Assembly (NCBI GenBank): GCA_023653785.1
Contig: JAMKCH010005473.1
Span: 16,297 to 80,296, forward strand
Length of the DNA stretch: 64,000 bases
Source of the DNA: Ophioderma brevispina
Taxonomy: Eukaryota; Echinodermata; Ophiuroidea; Amphilepidida; Ophiodermatidae
Direction of reading: 5' to 3'
In this document: positions 37,010-46,373 of the stretch, in pieces
Layout: each line of letters opens with the position of its first letter
How positions within the stretch are numbered: the first letter of the stretch is position 1
The notes under the pieces: model-generated
Databases searched by the model: none
What the model saw: only the letters and a program-made list of their open reading frames with translations
What the model was told of the DNA's origin: nothing
Program-made: the position numbers and the translations under genes

Positions 37010-39604
37010 AACAAAGGTCCATTAGGGTACATAGTGACTTCGAATTCAACTCAAACTTGCAAGCCCAAAGCAACTGCTTCCTTCTGGCTCATTTCTTCTG
37101 TATTCAAAGGCCGACATTGAAGGTCTTCACAGAGAGCTGAATTCTACCAACTGGCATGAGCTTCTTAGTGACAAAAACATCATTGATGCTTGACATGCTT
37201 TCAAAGATAGGTATCTTGAATGCATCCACAAGTTTATTCCAAGTAGGAGATCTAGAAGACAATTAAAAAAGCCTTGGATTACAGATGAAATTATAAAACT
37301 TGCCAAGAGAAAACAAAAGCTTTATAGGGCCAGCCGCAAGGCTCCCAATAATGGCGATAAATGGATCAATTACAAGAAATCCAGGAATCGCTCATCACTC
37401 ATCAAAAAGCATATCACTCCTATCTCATTGATATCGCAGCAGACAATTCAAATCGTGGCAAAAAGTTCTGGTCCTTTGTCCGTGCTTCAAAAGCTAAACC
37501 TACTGCTACCTCATTTAAAATTAATGATTCTGTTATTACTGACCCCACTGTCATCGCAAATTCATTCAATGAATTTTTTTCATCCAATTTCACTACTCCC
37601 GATGACGGGGAGTGTTTAGACACTTGGTGTAATGGTAATCATGATTTTCCTTCTTTGATGTGTGTTTCCACCAACTCCAGTGAGGTTTTTAAATTGATTA
37701 AATCTTTGAAACAGGGGAAGGCACCAGGTCCTGATGGCATTACCTCAACTATGTTAAAGCATACTGCTGCTCCAGTTGCTTTACCACTTGCCTTATTGTT
37801 TATAACATTTCTCTCAATGAAGGTGCCATCCCAGATGACTGAAAAAGGGCCAATGTTGTGCCCATACACAAATCTGGTGATGTTTGTAGCGTAAAAAATT
37901 ACAGACCAATATCTTTGTGCTCAGTTGTAGGTAAACTGCTTGAGCGTGTTGTTACAAGAAACATTGTTGATTACATGTATACCCACGGGCTTATATCTCC
38001 TCAACAACATGGTTTCATATCTGGCCGCTCATGTACAACTCTCTTGGCTAAAGTTTACCACCACTGGGCTCAAATCCTTGATGAACAATCCCCACCTGAT
38101 GTTGATGTCATCTTCTGGACTGGAGCAAGGCTTTTGATAAAGTTAGTCACCCAATTCTTCTGTCTAAACTTCACCAATATGGCATCTGCGGGCCACTTTG
38201 ACATTGGATTTCATCCTTTCTTTTAGACCGGTGTAAAGAAATTGAGTGTCCTCCATGAGAGGGTGTCCTAGCTACCATAGCAACACGTACGGAATAAACG
38301 GTGATCTTGTAGACGAGGCCATTTGGGTACGGTGCTGAAACAAATGATGCATACAGCACTCAATAGAGAACACAATAGCCAGATAGGTGGTAGGACACTC
38401 AGTCACACGGACATGGTATTATATGACACCGGTTTCAGTGTGTGCATTTTCGTGGTGCCTCTTCAGGGTGGGTTGCTGTTAAATCTGGGGTCCCTCAGGG
38501 TTCTGTGCTCGGTCCTCTTCTATTTAACTTATTTGTATTAGATCTGCCAAATTACGTTCAATCTCCTCTCCCGCAGTATGCTGATGACACCCTTCTACAC
38601 AGGCCCCTTTGTTCAGTCAATGATGTCAACATCATTCAAAATGATCTCAATAATATTGTCCAATGGTGTCCAACAAAATGTCGCTCAACCCTGACAAGTG
38701 TAAAGTCATGAGGTTATCCAGAAGAAATTGTGCTGGGTGCTTGGATCCCACTTATAAAATTCTCAATTCACCTCTGGGTGTTGTTCACACAGTCACAAGT
38801 ACTTAGGTCTCATCATCACGTCTAATTTAAAATGGGGTGATCATGTAAAAAATATCACTTCTCGCGCCTCTAGGCTCCTCGGTTTTATTAGGCGGCTGGT
38901 CCGCTGCAATGATCCAAACATTCTGGTCAGACTTTATACTACACTGTGTCGTCCAATTCTTGAATACGGCATTCCTTCTTGGTTACCATATCAAACTGGT
39001 CACATTAATTCTTTGGAAAAAAATCAAAACGGCTGGCCTGTAGTTGCATTCCAGCACCCAGGGGTGAACTTCAGTATTGTGAGCATCTTCAGCAGCTAGA
39101 CCTCATATCACTGAGAGAGCGATTTACATACCTGACTATCGTCTTTGTGAGCAAATGTCTGCATGGCAAGTATGACATTGATCCTTTTCAATTTATCTCT
39201 GTCAACTCTCGCCATGCAGATACTCTTAAGTTTTCTCATACTTTTGCCCGTACTGATACGTTTAAATTTACCGTTTTAATCGTTTTCCTGCTTTCTTTGA
39301 TCAACTCCCTGCCGATATTCGTAATCAACTTTTGTTCAACCTCCCCAGGTTTTTATCTTTGGCTAAAGTGCACTTTAAAAATTTTAGTTGGCTTCAATGA
39401 TTTTGTGGGTAATTTTTGTTATTTTTTATGGGTGTGCATTTGTGTGGGTATTAGTCAGCTACTGTCTCAGTTTGAGTCAGCTCTGTGTGTATGTGGGAAT
39501 ACGTGTTTGATATTTCTTTGTGTTTAACATGTGTTTTGAGTGTGAGTGGATGGGTTGGTAGATGTAGTTTGTGTTATAAGGGGTGTGAGTAGATGGTAAT
39601 ATTT
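37010..39604 (+). mobile_element. Degenerate non-LTR retrotransposon (Jockey/CR1-type RT)
   Basis: A 5'-truncated LINE. In shifting frames it shows the pre-RT region KKPWITDEIIKLAKRKQ, then RT blocks GKAPGPDGI (about 37714), NYRPISL, ISGRSC, a frame-shifted DWSKAFDKV (about 38116), SGVPQGSVLGPLLFNLFV (about 38487) and YADDT (about 38575). The post-RT part RASRLLGFIRRLVR follows, then a C-terminal block LPADIRNQLL ending at a stop near 39402. At least three frameshifts are seen. About 210 bp of foreign sequence (roughly 38236-38445) replaces part of the RT between WISSFLLDR and GASSGW. Reverse transcription by this copy is not possible. Confidence 0.88.
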
Positions 39605-41010
39605 TTAATAAAAATTTGCAAATGTTCTCAAAACAAATCCAGTATTTCATTATAAAATGAGTTGGGTACTCACTCGAAATATTTCAACTCCTATCAGGAG
39701 TCTTGTTCACTCTGGTCTGATGAGTGTGGTGTTTCTAGATATTATCAGCGAATCCAGTGACGGTTGATGATGACGTCATCTTCGTAGTTCGCTGATTGAT
39801 TATCTGATCATAAACTCTGTCGAGTCTGTATGCCCCCTCGTCCTTATTCGTTCTTATCCAAATTGCTTCCTTGAGCCATCGGGTTGTTTTGTTTGGTTCA
39901 TGGTCTATGACTTGTGCCTCGTCCCACCCAATTACGTGGTTGTTTATTGCGACATGTTCTGCAATGGCGGATTTATAATAGCATCCCTTTCGTGGACACC
40001 CTCATCACCAAGAACCTTGATGGCTCCCTTAAACTGTGCATCTATCTTAAACCAACACACACGGACCAGTACTTACAATTCCAATCTCACCATCCATTAC
40101 ATCAAACACTTGGCGTTGTAAGAACATTACTAGATAGGAAGGAGTCCATAGTCACAGAAGAGGAGGATCGCCTGAAGGAAGAAGAACACATTGAACATGC
40201 CCTCAGCCATTGTGGCTATCCAAAGTGGTCTATAAACAAGGTCATAGAGGAAAAGAAACAACCTAAACCTAAGCCAACTTCTAAAAACATCAACAAAGAA
40301 AAAAGCAAAGGACTTGTCGTTCTACCATATGTGGAGGGCCTAGCTGAAAAAGCTTCAAGATCGTTTAAAAAACATGGGTTCTCCACATCTCTAAAGCCAC
40401 ACAAAACCATCAGGAATGTCCTTGTCCATCCAAAAGACAAGCGTAACCAACTTGCTACAGCGGAAGCGGTTTATGAAATCCCGTGCAAAAGCTGCCCCAA
40501 AAACTTACATAGGGGAAACCGGCCGCCTGTTTTCCACCAGGCTAAATGAACACAAGACTGAAACAGAAAAAAGTTGGTGCTAAGACCTTCACCAGATCGC
40601 AAAGAAAGACATCTACAACATACAGTTATAAATCCGCCATTGCAGAACATGTCGCAATAAACAACCACGTAATTGGGTGGGACGAGGCACAAGTCATAGA
40701 CCATGAACCAAACAAAACAACCCGATGGCTCAAGGAAGCAATTTGGATAAGAAGTAGAGGAGGTAACACCATGAATAAGGACGAGGGGGCATACAGACTC
40801 GACAGAGTTTATGATCAGATAATCAATCAGCGAACTACCAAGATTACGTCATCATCAGCACCGTCACTGGATTCGCTGATAATATCTAGAAACACCACAC
40901 TCATCAGATCAGAGTGAACAAGACTCCTGATAGGAGTTGAAATATTTCGAGTGAGTACCCAACTCATTTTATAATGAAATACTGGATTTGTTTTGAAACA
41001 TTTCAAATTT
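39605..41010 (+). mobile_element. Penelope-like element, truncated, with inverted terminal arms
   Basis: The centre encodes the end of a Penelope-type reverse transcriptase (DGSLKLCIYLKPTHTDQYLQ, then SHHPLHQ). After about 120 codons comes a GIY-YIG nuclease start, YEIPCKSCPK followed in the next frame by TYIGETGRLFSTRLNEHK, and then TTRWLKEAIWIR. There is a frameshift near 40500. The left arm (39605-39978) is the reverse complement of the right part (about 40626-41010), so the left flank is an inverted copy of the element's own 3' end. Such rearranged, inverted long repeats are known for Penelope elements. It sits just beyond the LINE. Confidence 0.88.
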
Positions 41011-41646
41011 TATTGGCTACCATGAACAATCCTGATGAATCTATTTCGAGGGGTAATATTTTTGTGTGTGGCCTATTGTCTAGGATCAAAGTTGCATTGG
41101 CCCATTACATCTCTGCCCTCTAACAACAATCGTCAAGTTTATCGCCATGTCCATCCCATTTTATTCGCGCCCATCGAGAAAACAAACCCATGCTCAAGGC
41201 AGTCTCAACCCTTGTTGCTGTTTTGAGTGCACTTATAGGTTGGCCACTTTGAAAGTGATTTTTACTATCACCTGTTTGGTCCTCCCTGCCAGGGTGTACT
41301 CTGTCCTATTTTGTTTTGGTTATTGTAGTTGTGGGAAGAGATGCATTGTGACCATCCTTATATGACAGATGTTTTTACAAGTTGATAGTGCAATACTTTT
41401 TTTATTAGTGTTATATATACAGGTGTTATGACCATCCTCCTTCATGTGGATGTTTTATATTTGATCGTGCAATTCAGTACTTGTAATAATTTGTTTAAGC
41501 TATGTTTTAATCTGGCAAATAAAATGAAATGAATTATCCATTTCTTTTCTTTACATCAATATTTTAGATGCCCTCCAGATGATGAAATTAAAGTCATTAT
41601 GATGTTCATTTTATCCACAATTATTTTCATATGAAATGTTACATGC
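41011..41646. other. Possible LINE 3' untranslated tail beyond the Penelope insertion
   Basis: The region has no coding signal and ends near 41520 with 'aaataaaatgaaatgaa', a typical non-LTR element tail. If it belongs to the LINE at 37010, the Penelope element was inserted into that LINE's 3' UTR. Confidence 0.4.
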
Positions 41647-41699
41647 CACACCCCATGCTATGGCCTGCCTACGCCTGGAGGAACAACTTTTACACGACA

Positions 41700-42375
41700 G
41701 CCCATATAAACCGTATATGAGTACGGAGGAAGGAAGGTATCTCAAATCTACATTATCTGAAAGGTTGGTTTGCCTCGCTCTGCCATGAGCTCGTGCGTTT
41801 GTAAGATCAAGGACGTGTCCTGTCCTACATTCTAAGAAATGGATGAATCAACCCACGTTCATTGCTAACTGCAAATGTCATGGTCAGGTTTGGTCCACGT
41901 CGCCTACAACTACTGCGACAGCACTCTGACCCCGTTTGGTACGCCCTTGCGTCCTCTTAGTACAGAGATTTATTCCCGCTTCATCTATGTGGATGAGCTC
42001 GATATTTACTCGCTCCTTTATCAACCAGGTTGAATACTGCAGTTGAAGTGCCTTCGTACGTGGACTATTTCGCTCTGCCACAACATCTTCCAACTTCTCA
42101 GACGTACTCCGAGTTCAGCGTTGATTTGCCGAAGCGTGGATTTCCGACGTTCTTCCATAATCTGCACTGTCATATCGTATCTCGTCAGTCACTGTTACAC
42201 GCCTTGTACCACCACATGATGACGGAGAAATGACACCATCTCTGCCATCAATTCTACAGATGGTGGGATAGGCAGTACTTTTCTTAATGCCATGAAGCTT
42301 AACTGCCACTTTTACAAAGACCTCACAGCGCGCTGCAGCGGTTATCATAGGTTCACTGCCTATCAGCATCTGAAA
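41700..42375 (-). pseudogene. Tc1/IS630-type transposase fossil
   Basis: On the minus strand a helix-turn-helix-like start contains GIKKSTAYPTICRIDGRDGV, followed by CGGTRRVTVTDEIR. After a frameshift, IMEERRKSTLRQINAEL follows. In the next frame come AERNSPRTKALQLQYSTWL and ELIHIDEAGINLCTKRTQGR. The last stretch is the catalytic block with the first acidic residue (xDEAGxNLxTxRxxGR) of IS630/Tc1 transposases. The frame is broken repeatedly and the downstream catalytic part is not intact. No terminal repeats were identified. Confidence 0.75.
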
Positions 42376-42459
42376 TCTTTACTTTGTTCATCAACGGTTA
42401 TAATAATATCAGGGAAAGGTTTAAAAATTTCTCAAATTTAAAGATATTAATCAAGGGGC

Positions 42460-42660
42460 AAAATATGAAAAATTTGGAATTTGTCACCAATTTTGGCCCA
42501 AAATCGCTGATTTTTGGCCCTAAATCACTGAATTTTGCCCCAAATCCTTCATTTTTCTTTCGACCGGGGGGGGGGGGCAAACTGGGGGGGGGGGGAAGAA
42601 AAAAATTTGGGGGCAAATGCCCCCCATGCCCCCCCTGGCGCCGCCACTGGCTACAATTTC
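42460..42660. repeat. Degenerate 'tttggccc' repeat with double G-run
   Basis: 'ttttggcccaaaatcgctga' is followed by a near copy, then two G-runs (about 42565-42595) and 'tggcgccgccactggct'. An inverted counterpart of the last part is near 34140-34160. Confidence 0.45.
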
Positions 42661-42920
42661 TAGACTTTTGATGTTATTCTTTCATTTCTAAGTCTAACAA
42701 CACTAAAATTGTTTCTGTTGCAAATATTTTGAGGTCAAACCATTATTTCGTTGAAATTTCTTGCACTAGTGAAGACTTTAACGCGTATCATGTATGTTTT
42801 AAAAATAGGTTGTGTAACTCGTCTTGACTAGAATACAAAAACTTGTTTTATAAATTTGCTGTATAATGCGTTCCTGTTATATTGCACTGTTTCGGACACG
42901 ATATGTATTTTCTTATGCAG

Positions 42921-43233
42921 TTATCTGGAAAATGGAGTTTGGGATCTACTTGAAGTTCATGTAGACCGTGACTTGAAATTCTACACGTGCTGTCCTGAGC
43001 CCTACCCAGAGTTGATTTTTACATTAATCCTAAGACGGAGGTCCAGCTTTTATATCTCTTATCTAATTCTACCATGCGTCTTTTTATCAGCGCTATCTTT
43101 GCTGGATTTTACTTGCCATCAGAGTGTGGCGAGAAACTGACGTTGTCTATCACTAACTTGTTGGCTTTAGTGGTGTTCCAACAGCTGGTTGCAGAGTCCA
43201 TGCCACCCAGTGGAAACGACCCGCCTCTGTTAG
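42921..43233 (+). CDS. nAChR subunit, exon 6 (loop C, M1, M2) with one-base frame break
   Basis: The acceptor 'tcttatgcag' and donor 'gtattt' bound 313 bp. The first part contains VHVDRDLKFYTCCPEPYPEL; its adjacent cysteines within FYxCCxEPY make this an alpha-type subunit with loop C. It continues into FTLILRRRSSFYISYLILPC and M1. Between 43105 and 43111 the frame slips: FYLPSECGEK and M2 (LTLSITNLLALVVFQQLVAE) continue one frame over. One lost T in 'gattttact' explains this, and adding one base also makes the exon end in phase 1, as exon 7 requires. M2 keeps Glu at -1' and 20' and Leu at 9', as in cation channels; Asn 7' and Gln 15'/16' are unusual. Sequencing error is likelier than a real mutation. 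Confidence 0.93.
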
Positions 43234-43762
43234 GTATTTACCACATGTTGTTGAAGTTTAAACTAACAATTACTCGAAGTACTTAACTCAGTGTATGTGC
43301 CTAACAATTTAACAGTGCAGTTTGAGGGATATGAGGGATGAGGCGCATATCTGTGGATTTCATGTACACTACGTCCGAAACTCCTGCTCTTTCTTTTAGC
43401 TGCGAATGTCTCTAATGTTAAATTATCTATTATCTTACCTCCGATGTAAATGACAAAAAATAAATAAATAATAATAATAATAGTGGACGGAATAAGCAGT
43501 AATTCCATGACGAGTTCAAATACAATGTCGACCGTGTTTCTACAATGATGAAGATCATGTAAAATAATTTTATTTTTGTGTTGACATGGTTTCTGTTACT
43601 TCCTTTTTATTTGCAAAAAAAAGTGATAAGAATTTTACAATCGTAACATCCATTTTATGCTGAAAGAATAATTGTTGCACGTATAAGGCCCTTTCACCGT
43701 AACGGAAGTTAATTATGTTGAATGTTTGCCATCCAGATCATCCAAGCATGCAAGGAATACAA

Positions 43763-44932
43763 TACAAGGTGAGTAAAAAAAAATTGACCCTGATTGTGTC
43801 CGCCATTTTGAATTTTTAAGAAACATATATCTAACATATGTGGTATCATCTGAAAGCTTAGATCATTATCTTTAATTTGCTGCAAGGGCTGCAAAGATCA
43901 TTCACATCTGTTATGTATACACCAAGCTACAGTCGTTTGAATCAAGTAGTCGGTTTTGCGCGCTGTTCACTGATTCACATTAAAATTAACGGCGTTCAGC
44001 AAAGGAAATCAGTGTCCGGAAGAAAATCGGGCCATTTATTGACTGCATTGACTGCAGAATAAATGTGGCACTATTTAACCCCACCAAATTCAGTCACAAT
44101 TTACCATCGATGCTCTCTTCACGTTTCTACGTCCTCATCACTCATAACAATCATTTGAAAAATAAAGTAACTTGATACATGTATCAGTTTCTGGAGGAGT
44201 TCAATGAATCATACCATACGAAGGAACATAATCAAATGTACCATACACCCAACTATTACTTACGCCTTTAAGATACCACTTTATTTGACATAACAATAAA
44301 CATACCCTTATCATCATTTTGGGGAGTCATTTCCTTAGTTGGCCGCCATGCATTCAAATGGGAATTCGTGGTAAGGAGGAAAAGCTGACTACTTGATTGT
44401 GAGGACTTGCCACAGATCACAATATACCACAACTTTCATCAAACTTGCACTTCCATAGACCACAAACTACCACAAAATTTGATTGTGGTATATTGTGGTA
44501 TATGCTTAGTAGTTAGGTAAATCATAACTGTACCAATTAGAGTAACTCATCATATACCACAAAATACCACAGTAATAAACAACAACAAACTGCGCCATAG
44601 GCCACAATGTACAGGGCCGCCGAGAGAAATTGCGGGCCCAGGGGAACCTTGGAGTTATAGGCTTACATGGCGCGGGGTGGGTGCGGGATGTACGTGGATG
44701 TACCACACTTTATATGTCAATGATAAGATCACATACCACAAACTACCACAAAATATTGTAGATTCTATAACTATCATATACCACAATATACCACAATATT
44801 ACATTGTGTGGTATTTTGTGGTCTAGAGCCTTGTTAGTTAAACGATTGGAATTATCTTTGCATCAAATTAAAGATAATGAAATAGGCTTTCCGATGATTT
44901 CACATATGTTAGAAATAATAACTCGCCCTGTA
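43763..44932. mobile_element. Inverted-repeat element carrying an ACCACA/TGTGGT cluster
   Basis: Left end 'tacaaggtgagtaa' is matched by the reverse complement of the right end ('tacagggcgagtta'). Further in, 43826-43905 ('taacatatgtggtatcatc' and on through 'cattatctttaatttg') is inverted at 44850-44915. The span is about 1.17 kb with no coding capacity. Between 44415 and 44823 the hexamer ACCACA or its complement occurs 14 times. It lies in the intron between exons 6 and 7. Confidence 0.6.
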
Positions 44933-45211
44933 TATATACATGCACCTGGTTCACCTGAAGATGTAAGATATTTCTGCGGGTGATTGTGTATTCCTGCATG
45001 CTTGGGTCGTTTTGGAGGCAAGTCAGACCAAGAAAACCTATTGATCTCCTGAGAAAGCGCCTTATCCTCTTTTGTAATGTTTAATGTCTATCCCATGAAC
45101 TCTGAAACGTTCTAATTCTTAACAAAGTGTTAAGAATTGTACAAATTAAAAGTGTTATCTTCCGAATATCTCGTTATTCCCATTTAACTATATAACTTTT
45201 GTTTCTCCTAG

Positions 45212-45714
45212 GTGATTATTTCTTGTCGATGATTTCAATGGTATGTTTGTCTGTTGTCATTACCGTCTTGGTACTCCATGTCAGCGCCAAGAACAATCCC
45301 GTTCCGCATTGGGTACAATTGCTAGTTCTTCGTTTTCTTTCACGCTTAATATGTATGCATCGTGAAGAATTTGATCATGACCCCCAACCGGAAAATAAAG
45401 TCCGTGATTCTCAAAACATGGAGTGCGCTTTGAAACTGTTACCCGTGGAGACTTCGAAGGAAGGGCAAGGCATGCCTGGAAATAAGCCTGTTTTTAATCA
45501 AAATAGCGGTGTTCCCGATTCTATTGTCGATGACCTGCAATTCATACGACGTGATCTAGAGAACAGGAATGCGGAGGGGTTGGCAGTGGAGCAGTGGAAG
45601 CATGTCGGGAGAGTTTTAGATAGATCCCTACTTATCATTTTCTCTCTGTATACGACAATAACATCACTACTTTTGATATCTCGTGCCAGGGGACCCACAG
45701 AACACCATCATTAA
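45212..45714 (+). CDS. nAChR subunit, exon 7 (M3, cytoplasmic loop, M4, stop)
   Basis: The acceptor 'tctcctag' precedes it; the first two bases complete a Gly codon from exon 6. It encodes GDYFLSMISMVCLSVVITVL (M3), VSAKNNPVPHWVQLLVLRFL at the start of the M3-M4 loop, and a variable acidic loop of about 75 residues. After that come the amphipathic MA helix with EGLAVEQWKHVGRVLDR and M4 (SLLIIFSLYTTITSLLLIS). A short tail ends in TEHHH and TAA. The W-K-x-V-x-x-V-x-D-R motif before M4 is typical of nAChRs. The loop is short compared with vertebrate alpha subunits. This is the last coding exon; AATAAA occurs at 46049 and 46097. Confidence 0.95.
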
Positions 45715-46003
45715 CTTTGAACGCATCCGGAGGGGGGGGGGGGGGTATGTGCCGCCTATAAGATCCTCATTTTCAGGCTCTTTTTCAGTTCCTGAGACCC
45801 CCATTTTAGGACCATTTCAGTTCCAGAGACCCTACTTTTCATGTCCAAAGCCATATTCTACCAAATTTTCTTCAAAAACCTCAAAAAGTAGCTGAAATTG
45901 AGCTTATTTTTTAATTTTTTTTAAAACCTATTTCCGAAGACCCCATTTTTTGGCCCTCAAATCAGCTCCGGAGCCTCCATTTTTGAAATACGGGAGTACT
46001 ATA
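45715..46003. repeat. G-run and degenerate 'gaccccattttttgg' repeat in the 3' flank
   Basis: A G-run at about 45730-45745 is followed by repeated 'gagacccccattttagg', 'gagaccctacttttcatg' and 'aagaccccattttttggc' words, the family also seen at 13800. It directly follows the nAChR stop codon and may be part of its 3' UTR. Confidence 0.5.
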
Positions 46004-46100
46004 TAAAATATAGTACTCAGTTTAACACCCTGAAAATATTAATTTGTCAATAAAATATAGTACTCAGTTTAACACCCTGAAAATATTAATTTGTCAATAA
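46004..46100 (+). repeat. 47-bp tandem pair, each with AATAAA
   Basis: 'taaaatatagtactcagttt' and the following 27 bases occur twice with a period of exactly 47 bp. Each copy is followed by 'gtcaataaa', giving candidate poly(A) signals at 46049-46054 and 46097-46102 for the nAChR transcript, about 340-390 bp after the stop. Confidence 0.7.
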
Positions 46101-46373
46101 AAGGGCCTCATTTTACAAATTAAAATTAATTATGCACACTGATTTCTTTTTATCGTTTAAGGAAATCGGCCTGAATTTGATGTTATAATACTTAATTAGC
46201 ATTTTGTAGCATATGCAAATAATTTTCATCATCACAGCTATTTTCATCACTATGATCTAGTAAAGTCTCAATTCCCTTGGCACTTACAGTTCACTAGCTA
46301 ACAAATTAAAATTAGTTATGCACACTGATTTTTTATCATTTAAGGAAATCGACCTGAACGTGATGTTATAGTA

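Noticed and set aside
40920..40955. Hammerhead ribozyme at the 3' end of the first Penelope-like element ('cctgataggagttgaaat')
   Set aside because: The CTGATGA core is altered and no helix separates it from GAAA, so it is weaker than the motifs at 60.7-62.3 kb.
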